A DNA stretch of 64,000 nt, taken from contig VCJN01003381.1 of the NCBI GenBank assembly GCA_006384855.1, positions 62,001 through 126,000 on the forward strand, given 5' to 3'. Source of the DNA: Tetraselmis striata (Eukaryota > Chlorophyta > Chlorodendrophyceae > Chlorodendrales > Chlorodendraceae). Shown here in pieces: positions 34,431-46,725 of this stretch. Within the stretch, counting starts at the first letter, position 1. Each line of letters begins with the position of its first letter. Under the pieces are notes generated by a model. That model was not told where the DNA came from, made no database searches, and saw nothing but the letters and a program-made list of their open reading frames with translations. The position numbers were made by a program, and so were the translations under genes.

Positions 34431-36066
34431 ATTATTGGCATCCTGAGCAATGACCCACGGAGGCTGATAGCGGCACGAAAGACATGTAAATACATTGAGC
34501 GCCGTGATAGTATTCTTGTAGAGCCTTTCACAAGATGCCCTCAGCCATCTATGGCGCTTACTCAAACTACTAGACATATCACCATGCAGTTGAATGTTAT
34601 CTACGCCCCAGTTTCCAATGTAGAGCTCCAACACCTATACTGAATTGTCATCAATGTCACTGCTAGCGATAAAACAGCCTGCCGAAATTGCGTTTTCGCA
34701 TACAGCAGCGCCACAAATACTACGTTCGGCATAGCCATATGATCTCTACAGCAGAGCTGAGGAAAGCCATGCCGCTGCCATTGCAACAGCGCCAAATAGC
34801 AAACACAGCTGGCGGGATATGGGTTGTGCACAGACCGGGCGCAGCGTCGTGCGTGCTCTTTGTCGGTGGGCAGCTCTGCGGCTGTGCCCAATAAGCTTTG
34901 CCATCCTCCGCCACTTTCTCAGCGGTCGGCTGGACCCGCCTGGCAGCTCCCTGCAGTACACCACACAGTAAATGCGCAGAAAGAGCTCGCCGGCAAATAA
35001 ATAGGCGGGCACACCGAGCCATGGGTGGCCCACGCTCCAGACACAGCGTCTCGTGCGACACAGAGCCAGCACCCGGCTTTTTCCGCCACGGCTTGTTGCA
35101 TCCCATCGCTTTTTTCTTAAGCGCGGTGCCTGCGACGACGCTTGCGGCGCACCGGCAAGCAAGCAGATGGGCAGCCGCCGTCCCGCTTTCAACACCGGCG
35201 AGTGTCGACGGACAACTCGAGCAGTTGCCGAGCTGGGTGATTTCCTTCTCTTCCGGCATCGCACTCTGGACACATCAGGGGCACTACCCACCCTCGGCAG
35301 CCACACCGCCAAAGGCTCAGGTGCACACCAATGGCACTACAGGGTACCAGTTGCCCGGCAGATTGCGCGATTTATCTATGCTATAGATTAGTGTATCAAA
35401 TGCACATGTGGCTATATGGCTCAAAAGACCAAATAAAACGGCAAAGACTCCAAAATATACCGCTGCAATATTACAGGCGGGGCATTTTTGTGTGAGCATC
35501 GCCTCCCTTACACAGAGATTGAATGACACCATTACTACTTGCGCCACCACGGCACCGCCACCCAGGGCGAAGCGGAGGATGGCAACCGAAACACTCTGCG
35601 CCTAGAGTAGGAATGACGACGTCCACTTTCTAGATAACGGCGGCGCACACATCGCCATCTACGCGCCATTGCCGGTGAGCACGTCTCAGCTCACGATCGG
35701 CAACGACTGATGGTTCTTAGTTAGGCGCCGCTACCACCGTTCCGTTCTCATGCTTGGCTACACGGCACAGGATGGCAGCGACTTGGGGGAAGGAGCTGTT
35801 CCGAAGCAACGAAGCTGCGCAGGGTGCAGCCATGCGCCCACCCGCTTACGCCATCTCCGCCGGTACATTTCGCCGCCGGCGCACGGCAACGCTGCTGTCC
35901 GAGTGGCACGCCCGCTCCGGCTAGCCACGGTTCCTGCTCAGCCTGCTCGCGGGTGAGAGGTCCGCCACACAGGGCGCCAACACAGCGGGCGTCACAAATC
36001 AGGAGCACGCACACGGGGATTCCGGTTCAAGGCCCCGACAAGCGACGCGCATCCTGCGCGAGGCCC
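34431..36066. repeat. downstream repeat block, copy C
   Basis: It lies between the helicase relic and the U-box exon of copy C and is homologous to 45091-46725 and 55716-57347, and from about 34630 also to block A. Open frames on both strands here are not kept in the other copies. It is probably 3' UTR and spacer. Confidence 0.65.
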
Positions 36067-39000
36067 CTACCACTCTTCCACCATCGACTTCACGATGCGG
36101 TTTGGGAAGACGGCAGTGCCGATGGGCAGGTTGGTCATGGGGGACACTGCGCGGCGGCGAAAGTGCGCCGCGATCGCCTCCCTCTCATACGTGTAGCCAT
36201 CCTCCGCAAGCACGGGGTCCGCCATGATGTCCTGTGTGATCGGGCAGATCAGCCACTCCTCCATGTCCAGCGCGGTGGGGCCCGGTGCATCACTCTGGGC
36301 GGGAGCCCGCGCGTCCTTGAACTCCGCCAGCTGCTCCACCAAGTCCGCCAAGCTTGGCCTGGGCCGTTCCCAACCACATGCAGCTCAGCATGGATCCTCA
36401 AGCACCTTGGCATGCCTATCCATGGTATTCGAAAAACAACTACGGCGCACCCATAATACCCCGTATTAGAAGCCTTGAATTGGGCTTGCACGCAGCCTAC
36501 TATTGAGACCATTCGACATAGGTTCGTCTACATTTGACCTCTGCCGGGTAGGGCAAGTTCTTATTCGCACCAAGTTCTTAATAAGACCGCGCCAACACCC
36601 GTATTTCTTATCAACATCAAACACCACCGCGTCCGCGGACTGGCAGCGTACGGCACGCAGTGAGTCCTCACCTGCGGCTCTGGTTGGAGTGCACACACTG
36701 CAGCGCCAGGCGCATCACGCTGGCCGCCTTGGCGCTGTCCCACTGACCGGCGCCGGGCCGGCGGTCCAGCAGGTCCATCTCCACTCCGTCATCCTTGGCG
36801 TCCTTCACCTCAACAATTATGTTGTTCGGCTCCCTGCCCAACACAGCCAAGCCGGGTCAGCTGTCATCTCACAATTCCTTAAAGTGCAAAGAGAGAGGGA
36901 GAGACGGAATACACTCGCCGCATCAGCGCAAGCGGCATTCGCCCGGGGCACCGGCCGGGACTCACGTGCGGCCCAGCAGCGCCAGCAGGATGGACACGCC
37001 CACGCTGTAGACGTCGCTGGCGGCGCGGTACTCCGCGCTCTGGATGTAGTGCGGGTCGATGAAGCCCGGGCTGCCCACCACGGTGGAGTGGCTGGAGATG
37101 CGCGTGCCGCCCACGGGCACCGCCTTGGCCAGCCCCACGTCGGCGAGCTTGGCCATGCCGCTGCGGGACAGCAGGATGTTGGAGGGCTTGAAGTCGCGGT
37201 GCAGGATGGCGGAGGGCGAGCTGTTGTGCAGAAACAGCAGCCCCACGCACGCCTCGTACAGCATGCGCATGCGCACGTTCCAGGCGGCGTTGCCCTCGCG
37301 CAGGCGCTCCTCCAGTGTGCCGCCTGCCGGGGAGCAGCGGCACGGGGAAGGGGTGCGAAGCAAAACTTAGGCAAAGGTTAACTCCAGGGGAACAAACCGC
37401 CAGCCTTCACGGCTGCATCAGGGCGGCCGGCTGGTGCACAAGAGGCCCTCGCGTCATCGTTCGGATGTGCAATATGAAATTAAGTGGAGCCATCACGGCT
37501 TTCTGTTTATAGGATGGGCGTAAAGTTCCCGTCATGCCAACAGGAGCAATATGGGTCAGCACACCCACACAAAAATCCCTTGTTAATGAGTTGGCATTTG
37601 TTGACAACTACGGATACTTCAGCAAATACTTCGGATGTGCAGTATGAAACTATGTTGAGCCACGGTTGTCCTAAAGCCATCACTCCGATTGTCCATCACG
37701 CCAACTCATTTTCGTCAAACCATCATGCCTTCTGTGAACACAACATCATAACGGAGTATACACAACATCAACGACAACATCAACGGCATGAGCAAAAAAG
37801 TGTCAGCACACAAATCCCTTGTAAAGGTAAATAGCCCGCGCCGATGAGTTGAAATTGGCTGGAAACTATGGACTTTCAATCTCCAGGGTTAGCTTTTTCG
37901 AGCAAGCAAAGCGCTACAAAATGACCAACATGTTGCTGCCACTCTACCACATGCACCCCGTGCCATATTGATTGGGATGTTCTCCATAAATTCAAAAATA
38001 TTGCGGAGCCCCCCCCCCCCCCCCCCCCCCGCCACAACCGCCATCATTACGCCGTCATTCCGCTCGGGGGAGGGTGTACATGCAGCGTTGCCCAGGTATG
38101 GCCGTCCCTCACCCTCCATCAGCTCCATCACCACCGCCAGCCGCTCCTCGCACGCCGCGTAGATGTTGACAAGGTGGCGGTGCCGCAGGCGGGCCAGCGT
38201 CTGCGCCTCCGCCAGGTACTCCTTGCGCCCCTGCAGCCCCTCCGGGTCCAGCAGCTTTATGGCCACCGGCGCGCCGTCCAGTGTGCCGCGGTACACGGTG
38301 CCAAAGCCGCCGCTGCCGAGCACCTGCCGCGCGCCGCCCAGCGCAGCGTCCAGCTGTGTGGGGGTGATGTGGCGCAGGTTGGCGGCTGCCAGGTGGGGGC
38401 ATGCCGTCATTGAGGGGGCGGGCAGCGCGATGGGGAGTCAGCCAGGATAGAGCAGCGCAGAAAGGGGAGGGGGTCATTCAATGAAGAAAAGGGGGGGGGG
38501 GGGGATCAGGTATACAAATGCAGTAGTGAAATAGAACCCGCCTGGTATGGCCTTCGCCAAATACGAAAAGATCAAAACATATATACAATCCGTAGCCATA
38601 CTTTGAGCATGCTTTATGGCATTTGCTTTTAACCCCCTCACGATGAAGGATGACCGAGTTTCATCCCGAAATGTATCAGAATTCACCACCAATACAAAGC
38701 TCGACGATTCAGAACAAAATTCATTGTTCTTGGGATCCGTCGGCAAAATCGCTCGGGGTGTGTGTGAGAGAGAGAGAGGAGGGGGCAGAAGAGCGGGAGG
38801 GAAGATGCAGCTGCGAGGCAGGAATGAGGTCGGAAAGTCCCCGTACAGGGAGGGGCTGCACCATGCCGTGCCACCGGCTGGGGCGGAGCCACTCTCCGGA
38901 CCGGGGCGGGCGGGCGCCACACCCTCGCCGTCTTGTCAGCGCTGCCGGTGGCCAGCCGCCTCCCGTCCGGGCTCCACGCCACAGAGTAGACCCGGCTAGT

Positions 39001-40395
39001 GTGCCCCTCCAGCGTGGCCACACACCGCCAGCCGTCCCCTCCTCCGTGCGCCGCCTCCCACACCCTCGCCGTCTTGTCAGCGCTGCCGGTGGCCAGCCGC
39101 CTGCCGTCCGGGCTCCACGCCACGAAGCGGACATGGCCAATATGCTCCTCGGAGGCGACATCATCAGTGTGCCCCTCCAGCGTGGCCACACAGCGCCAGC
39201 CGCCCCCTCCTCCGGGCGCCGCCTCCCACACCTTCACCGTGTTGTCGGCGCTGCCGGTGGCCATCCGCCTGCCGTCCGGGCTCCACGCCACAGAGAAGAC
39301 CCAGCCAGTGTGCCCCTCCAGCGTGGCTGCACACCGCCAGCCGCCCCCCCCTCCGGGCGCCGCCTCCCACACCCTCGCCGTCTTGTCATCGCTGCAGGTG
39401 GCCATCCGCCTGCCGTCCGGGCTCCACGCCACAGAGAAGACCCAGCCAGTGTGCCCCTCCAGCGTGGCTGCACACCGCCAGCCGCCCCCTCCTCCGGGCG
39501 CCGCCTCCCACACCCTCGCCGTCTCGTCACCGCTGCCGGTGGCCAGTCGGCTGCCGTCCGGGCTCCACGCCACGGAGCGGACCCAGCTAGTGTGCGCCTC
39601 CAGCGTGGCCACACAGCGCCAGCCGTCCCCTCCTCCGTGCGCCGCCTCCCACACCCTCGCCGTCTTGTCAGCGCTGCCGGTGGCCAGCCGCCTGCCGTCC
39701 GGGCTCCACGCCACGAAGCGGACATGGCCAATATGCTCCTCGGAGGCGACATCATCAGTGTGCCCCTCCAGCGTGGCCACACAGCGCCAGCCGCCCCCTC
39801 CTCCGGGCGCCGCCTCCCACACCTTCACCGTGTTGTCGGCGCTGCCGGTGGCCATCCGCCTGCCGTCCGGGCTCCACGCCACAGAGAAGACCCAGCCAGT
39901 GTGCCCCTCCAGCGTGGCTGCACACCGCCAGCCGCCCCCCCCTCCGGGCGCCGCCTCCCACACCCTCGCCGTCTTGTCATCGCTGCAGGTGGCCAGCCGC
40001 CTACCGTCCGGGCTCCACGCCACGGACCAGACCCAGTTAGTGTGCCCCTCCAGCGTGGCCGCACACCGCCAGCCGCCCCCTCCTCCGGGCGCCGCCTCCC
40101 ACACCTTCACCGTCTTGTCAACGCTGCCGGTGGCCAGCCGCCTGCCGTCCGGGCGCCACGACACGGAGAGGACACCACCAGTGTGCCCCTCCAGCGTGGC
40201 CGCACACCGCCAGCCGCCCCCTCCTCCGGGCGCCGCCTCCCACACCCTCGCCGTGCTGTCCCAGCTGCCGGTGGCCATCCGCCTGCAGTCCCAGCTCCAC
40301 GCCACGGAGAGGACATCCTTGGTGTGGCCGCGCACTATCGCCTCTGCTGCCACCACTACCGCGCCACCCCCAACAGGGCCTAAAGCGGCCGCCAT
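36067..40395 (-). CDS. WD40-kinase-U-box protein, copy C
   Basis: Five exons with the same phases as copy A: 40395-38862, 38385-38113, 37323-36966, 36833-36672, 36358-36067, giving 872 aa. The WD40 array has ten repeats. Two contain an extra nine residues (VASEEHIGH) before the first strand. The kinase has VAIK Lys555, HRDFKPSN Asp646 and ADVGLA Asp664. The activation segment reads [12 protein letters not shown], where the other copies have GSLGF. The U-box is complete and ends SMVEEW. The WD40 exon donor (G|GTGCAG, phase 1) fits the kinase acceptor as in copy A. The gene appears intact. Product: predicted E3 ubiquitin ligase with kinase activity and a propeller for recognition, with no signal peptide or membrane segment. 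The linker between propeller and kinase is Pro/Arg-rich. Confidence 0.82.
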
Positions 40396-41780
40396 ATCGA
40401 TCTGCTCAGACGTATATCTTTACGCTGGCCGGCAGCGGCACGGGGAAGCAGGCCACAGTCGGCAGCAGCAGTCGCAACCGCCAGCCCCTGCTGGCCCCTC
40501 TTGATGTTTCGTCGCCCCACCGCTCCACTGCTGCCCTCTCTGGACTCGCCGGGAGACCTGCCACCCTGGCGGGTGTGCAAGTGAGACGCAGCGCGTGTCG
40601 TACCACAGGTGGATCGTTCAGGGGAAAACCACCGCCGAAGACGGGGCTGGTGGGGTAAGTTGACAGCGGATGATGAACGCCGCCGCAGGCGCGCTGCTGC
40701 GCCAGTGTTCATATACATAAGGCGGCGGTGAAAAAGCCCTAGTAGTCACTGCTGCGCCTCAATTGCTGCCGGTTGCCTCATACGGGTTGTCCGTGAATGA
40801 TTCTGTGATGCGAACTTGGCAATTCCGTCTGATACATGCATATTGAGGACAAATCATCGGGATGCGTACCGGGTGCCCGTACTGGATTCCGATGATGGTT
40901 ACACGCGGGCACTCTGAATAACTTGGCTCATAGGATGCTGACGCCGTGATGGGGTTGGCAGCAGTAGGTTGGTAACACGCGCGGGGTAGACTCGGATAAG
41001 GTAACGATAGGAAGGAAGGTAAGGTAGTAACGAATGAAGCTGACGATGTCGATGAGCGATCGGTATGCACGGGTACTGGTAGCGACGCGGGCGGTGGAGG
41101 TTCTGCCCGCAAAGTTGAAAGGTCACCGGGGAAGTGGGCGGCCGCGCACTCAGTGGTCGCGACCGGTGTCGGGTCACCTGCGGGACGACGACACGAGACG
41201 GCCAGACGGCGAGATGAGGCTGTACAGCAGGTCGTGGACGAAAATCGCCGTGAGCGCAGATTGAGACCCGCCCACCTTTCCCTGCCCACCCTTTTCTGGC
41301 CAGCCCCCGGGCAGTTGGTGCCATTTCCCGGGGTTAATAATACGAGTACAAGGTACCCGCAATTACCCGCGCTGCGGTTGCTCGCGCCCGCTCCCTGCTG
41401 GCTTAATAGCCGCCCGCCATTAACGTAAAGCAGTCGAGCAGGCGGGGCAGTAGCCCCTGATTTGGTTGGGAAAACGATGGCAGTAGCCCCTGCTCTGGTT
41501 GGGAAGACTACCCCCTCTGTTGCCGCCACTGCCGCCCCCCCCCCCCCCCCCTGGCGGCCTCTCCGCCCACACTACGCCCCCTTATTTGAGGAACCAATCA
41601 TATAAGGATCAGGTATATAACCTTTCTAGATTGTCACTGTAGGACTTTTATAAGGATCTCAAAGCCCTGCTGCAGAGGTTTATTGGCATCTTAATGGATG
41701 GACCACAGCGACATGGACCCTGCTGTGTGGGATGGAACGCTCAGCATGTATGACAACTTGACCGACAAACCAAAAAGACA
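40396..41780. repeat. upstream repeat block, copy C
   Basis: It is the 5' region of copy C, shared with blocks A, D and E. A minus-strand TATA-like TTATGTATATGAA lies at about 40709-40721, some 320 bp upstream of the ATG. A C run is at about 41536-41551. A plus-strand TATATAACC lies at about 41620, with no gene after it. Confidence 0.6.
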
Positions 41781-41969
41781 CCTATGTATTTATGCACATA
41801 TCTACAGGTATCATGTATGTATGTATGTTTGCACAGCCACATATGACTGTCATTGCCATGTATTTAGAAATGGCAGAGACAAGGCATGCATGGGGACGAT
41901 GCAAGTGCCGTAGAGTACACATACATCAGGTACTCTTCTGATGTCCATTTCCCCGTGAGCAATGCCCAC

Positions 41970-44900
41970 TTTCCCACTTGGCTCATTGAACGCTGAGGAG
42001 GGTGGAGGGGGAGGAGGGGGAAGGGGGGGCCAACCTCCTCGGCCCTGCGCAGCCCCATGGCGTTGTGGGCACCTCTCCTCCGGGCACCACTCCACCACTC
42101 CTCCCCGTGGCTGTTTGTCTTCCACTGCTGGCACCCGTTGAGTAGCGTGAGGTAATCATTAGTCCGACTCGGGCACGCATAGACTTCTCGTGCGCCGAGT
42201 TGCTCTCTCGGGCGGCCGGGGAAAGTACGGGCATGCTCACGATGGTGACCGCCTCGCTTGTGCACCCAAACTTGCCGCCAACCAGCAGCATCTTGGCCAG
42301 CGGGGTGGTACAGCTGGAACGTCACTGGCGATCACGGCACATTGCATGCGGATAGGACGTCCGCCCCATGTGTTACCGCTTCGATTACCGTACCCAGCTG
42401 GGATACTGTAGTATCAGCCAAGCTGTTTGTCCTCCCAGCTGCCCCGAGCCCATCCGGGATACTCAACAACTGCCCAGACAATCTGAAATATATCATGAGT
42501 ACAATTGTGGCAGTAGTGCAGCTGTGGTGTGCACATACAGAGGCTTTGCGGGGCGGATTTACCATTGGCGGCCCATGTGTATGAGCGCGCCAGTGTGGCC
42601 CAGCAAGGAATCTATTGCAAAATATGGCTGCGAGGTGGGTGCGGGGTGATGGGCGCCTTAGCTACCCGGGTAGATTCCAGAGGCAGGAGTGGCTCAGAGC
42701 TCGGTGGAGCTGACCTGGGGGGCGCGCGGGTCCATGAACTCAAATTACAGCAGGTTTGCCACGTTGGGGCTCTTCAGCAGCAGCCCGACATCGACCAAGC
42801 TGGTGTGATGGACCTCCGGCACCGACGCCAACAGCTCTCCTCTCGTTGCGGAAGGCGCTCTCCGTGAAAAGGCGGTAGCAGGTGCCAGGGCCGCGCGGCC
42901 CGAGTGCTGGTTTGCTGCGGCCTAGCTGGCGGGGAACACCTGCGGGGCGACCATGCCATGCGGTGTCAGGCCATGATGCACAGAGTCAGGAGCCATGCCG
43001 CGGCAACGCAGGCCGATTATCGTGCAACCAACAAGATCATCAAACTCATTGTCAGTTTGTGTCCTTGCACCGGTGCCAAGACGGGGGAGGGGATCCACCG
43101 CGAGCGAGTCCAGGCCCATCTTGGGGTTGTGCACCTTGAACTTGCAGCAGCTGCTGTCGGAGACGTAGAGGATGCCACCCACAGTGAGGCTCGTCTCCGC
43201 GATCGGATCGACACGATGCTCTTGCTCATGCCCTCCTCCACCTAGTCGAAGATCTTGGCACGCAGGGCGGCGGGAAGCTGACTCTAGATTGGCAGGATTA
43301 GCATCTCTGGTGTGCCTTCACCCCACTGGTCCGGGCGCTCCTGAAAACACTGAGCGCACACATGCGGGGTGCAGCATCTGTCCGTCACTCCATTGCGGCG
43401 ACATCTGAGCGGTCGCTGTGTTTTTTGGCTCCTGCGAGTCTTTTGGTATGAATATTTGGCGACTACTGGTGTCAACAACAGAGCGCCAATGAAATCTGAA
43501 ATCTTCCGTCCTCACATAGTAGTATAGACGCGCCAGGATACACGGCCCGCCTGCAGAGCAACGCGTGTCGTCTCCATCTCGTCCCGGCCAGTCATGTGGA
43601 TGAGGATGTCCCCAGTGCAGTGGCTAAGGTGGATGGTCACCGCCTGCTTCACCGCGTCCTCCACGCAGTACTCATGCAGGCAGACGTGCGGACAAGTGGG
43701 CATGAGCCCCGCAGCCTCCATGGCGGCCCGTTGTCGTACTTGATGGGTCTCTGGACGAGGCGAGGCACACATGTATTTCCTCCTGACCCAGAGGGCGCTC
43801 AGGGGGCTGGGGGGGGGGGGGGGCACCTGCGGCGTCTTGCTGAGGATCACGTCCTCGGGGAAGGGGCGCCCCGGGATTCTAAAGACAAGCACGCTGCTGA
43901 AAATTAAGTATGGATGACTGCTTGGCGTCCAGGGTGGCCGAGGTTACGATGAGCTTGAAGTGACGGTGGCGGGCCACCACCTGCGGAGCAAGCCAAATCG
44001 ACATCGTTCAGTGCAATTACATTAGTAAGAGAGAACAGGAGAAATCTTTCTTTTGTACACACGCGCTCACATCAAATAGGCAGTGCAAGTAGAGCAAATG
44101 TTGATGGTGCCTTTTCGCGCGGGACTCCGTCGCCACCGGTGTGCTGCTCTCCGGCAGCGGGGCGCCAAGGAAGGGCTGGAGCCAGTTTTACGGCGCAAAG
44201 CAGGGTGTCCGGTGTTGGGGTGGTGGGACGACCGCAAGGCGGAGATGTTGGTGTTGATGATACAGATTCGCGGCCTAGGAGGATCACGCGATGGGTTGTA
44301 TTCAGTCAAGCAGCGTTGCACACGTCCTACCCTGGGTTGCTGCATACGTCACATGAAAAAGATACTGGGGGCCCGGTGTGGGCATCGGAGGGAGGGCGCG
44401 CGCAGCAGGGACAGCGTAGCAGCTCGTACGGGTCTGATAGTGTGGGGGCGTGTATACCCGGTAGATACACATGTGTACTTGAGGTGAGAAAGTATCTAAG
44501 TCTCCAGCAACTTATGTCCTATCAAGGTGTCACGCCTCATCAAGCTACGCCTGCTCAAAGCATTTGGGCCGCACATGTGCGTAATCTCTGGGCACTGGGG
44601 CGTTGTATGTGGGTTGTATTGGCCTTTACTTACTACCGGACCCAGCTCACAGCAGCCCCCGCTGCCCGGGTTGAGGGGCGTGCCATGCAAGGTGGGCCAG
44701 GGCGTGGAGGCAGCGCGCTGGGAGGGGGGGGGGGGGGGGGGGGGGGGGCGGGGGGGGGGCACCTGGTCATCACCAGCTCACCAGTGGTAGCAGACGTAGT
44801 CCGGCATATAGCCCAGGCCGTACAGCACGCTGCTTGGTGAAGGAAGCACGGCATGCCGGTGCGGCAGTTTGTTACTCGCCGATGCCGTTCATCTTGGCGG

Positions 44901-45090
44901 CCTGGTGGAGGGTCTCGGCGCAGATGGCCTTGCGCACGACGTCCCGGTTGGACCCGCACGAGGTGAGCAGAATCTTCTGGCTGGTCAGGATGTCATCACC
45001 TGCGAACTTGGCGATGGGCGGGTGTCGGAAGGTGAGCGATGGCATCGTAGCACCAGCCGCCAGCACGTCCCACAGTTTCAAATGCCATTA
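41970..45090 (-). pseudogene. Prp16-like DEAH helicase relic, unit D
   Basis: It has the same permuted layout as unit C. The C-terminal piece (ILLTSCGSNRDVVRKAICAE, NCRTGMPC) is at about 45000-44850. Then come FKLIVTSATLDAK (about 43960), IPGRPFPEDVILSKTP (about 43880-43830), VEDAVKQAVTIHL and GDILIHMTGRDEMET (about 43665-43570), NIAETSLTVGGILY (about 43200), GPGTCYRLFTE (about 42880), VHHTSLVDVGLLLKS (about 42810), AKMLLVGGKFGC (about 42290), DYLTLLNGCQQWKTN (about 42160-42115) and GLRRAEEV (about 42040). Motifs I and II are absent and the frame breaks several times. A G run of about 30 lies at 44725-44757. The fragment order and spelling fit Prp16/DHX38 better than other DEAH helicases. Confidence 0.75.
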
Positions 45091-46725
45091 TTGGCATCCT
45101 GAGCAATGACCCACGAAAGCTGATATCAAACATATGGCAATACATTGATGAGCGCTGTGAAGTTATTCCTGTAGAGCCTTTCACAAGATGCCCTCAGCCA
45201 TCTCTGGCGCTTACTCAAACTACTAGACATATCACCATGCAGTTGAATGCTATCTACGCCCCGGTTTCCAATGTAGAGCTCCAACACCTGTACAGAATTG
45301 TCATCAATGTCACTGCTAGCGATAAAACAGCCTGCCGAAATTGCGTGTTTTGCATACATCAGCGCCACAAATACTACGTTCGGCATAGCCATATGATCTC
45401 TCCCGCAGAGCTGAGGAAAGCCATGCCGCTGCCATTGCAACAGCGCCAAATAGCAAACACAGCTGGCGGGATATGGGTTGTGCAAAGACCGGGCGCAGCG
45501 TCGTGTGTGCTCTTTGTCGGTGGGCAGCTCTGCGGCTGGTCCAAGTGCCCAAAAAACTTTGCCATCCTCCGCCACTTTCTCAGCGGTCGGCTGGACCCGC
45601 CTGGCAGCTCCCTGCAGTACACCATACAACAAATGCGCAGAAAGAGCTCGGCGGCAAATAATTAGGCGGGCACACCGAGCCATGGGTGGCCCACGCTCCA
45701 GACACAGCGTCTCGTGCGACATAGAGGCAGCATCTGGCATCCGCCACGGCTTGTTGCATCCTATCGCTTGTTTCTAACGCGCGGTGCCTGCGACGACGCT
45801 TGCGGCGCACCGGCAAGCAGGCAGGTGGGCAGCCACCGTCCCGCTTTCAACGCGGGCGAGTGTTGACGGATTACTAGAGCAGTTGCCGAGCTGGGTGATT
45901 TCCTTCTCTTCCGGCATCGCACTCTGGACACATCAGGGGCACTACCCACCCTCCGCGGCCACACCGCCAGAGGCCCAGGTGCACACCCATGCCACTACTG
46001 GGTACCAGTTGCCCGGCAGGTTGCGCAATTTCTTGATACGTTCTGGATTATTGTATAAAACGCACGTGTGGCTATGTGGCTCAAAAGACCAAACAACACA
46101 GCACAGACTCCAAAATATACCGGTGCAATATACAGGCGGGGCAGTTTTGTGTGAGCATCGCCTCCCTTACACAGAGATTGAATGACACCAGTACTACTTG
46201 CGCCACCACGGCACCGCCACCCAGGGCGGAGCGGAGGATGCCAACCCAAACACTCTGCGCCTAAAGTAGGAATGACGACGTCCACTGTCCAGGAACCGGC
46301 GGCGCACACATAGCCATCTACGCGCCAATGCCGGTGAGCGCGTCTCAGCTCGCGATTGGCGACGACTGATGGTCCGTAGATAGGCGCCGCTACCACCGTT
46401 CCATCCTCATGCTCGGCTACACGGCACAGGATGGCAGCGACTTGGGGGAAGGAGCTGTTCCGAAGCAACGAAGCTGCGCAGGGTGCAGCCATGCGGCCAT
46501 CCGCTTGCGCCATCTCGCCGGTACATTTCGTCGCCGGCGCACGGCAGCGCTGCTGTCCGAGTGGCACGCCTGATCCGGCTAGCCACGGTTCCTGCTCAGC
46601 CTGCTCGCGGGTGAGAGGTCCGTCACACAGGGCGCCAACACAGCGGGAGTCACAAATCAGGAGCACGCAGCCGGTTCATTCCGGCTCAAGGCCGCCACAA
46701 GCGGCGCACATCGTGCGCCAGGCCC
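45091..46725. repeat. downstream repeat block, copy D
   Basis: Nearly identical to 55716-57347 and clearly diverged from 34431-36066. A plus-strand frame (45237-45665) and a minus-strand frame (45740-45126) are open here, but neither survives in copy C, so no gene is called. Confidence 0.65.

Noticed and set aside
38650-40383. 577-aa plus-strand open frame across the WD40 exon (also 22738-24033, 49448-51292 and 59962-61695)
   Set aside because: It is the antisense shadow of the minus-strand WD40 repeats. Its Pro/Arg-rich repeats only mirror the 141-bp repeat, and the minus frame has a clear family and splice structure.
41610-41700. Plus-strand CCAAT- and TATA-like sites as a promoter
   Set aside because: No plus-strand gene follows; the next recognisable coding relic is on the minus strand.
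45237-45665. 142-aa plus-strand frame and the overlapping 204-aa minus-strand frame (45740-45126), identical in unit E
   Set aside because: Identity with unit E is explained by recent duplication. The older copies C and A do not keep either frame, and no family was recognised.
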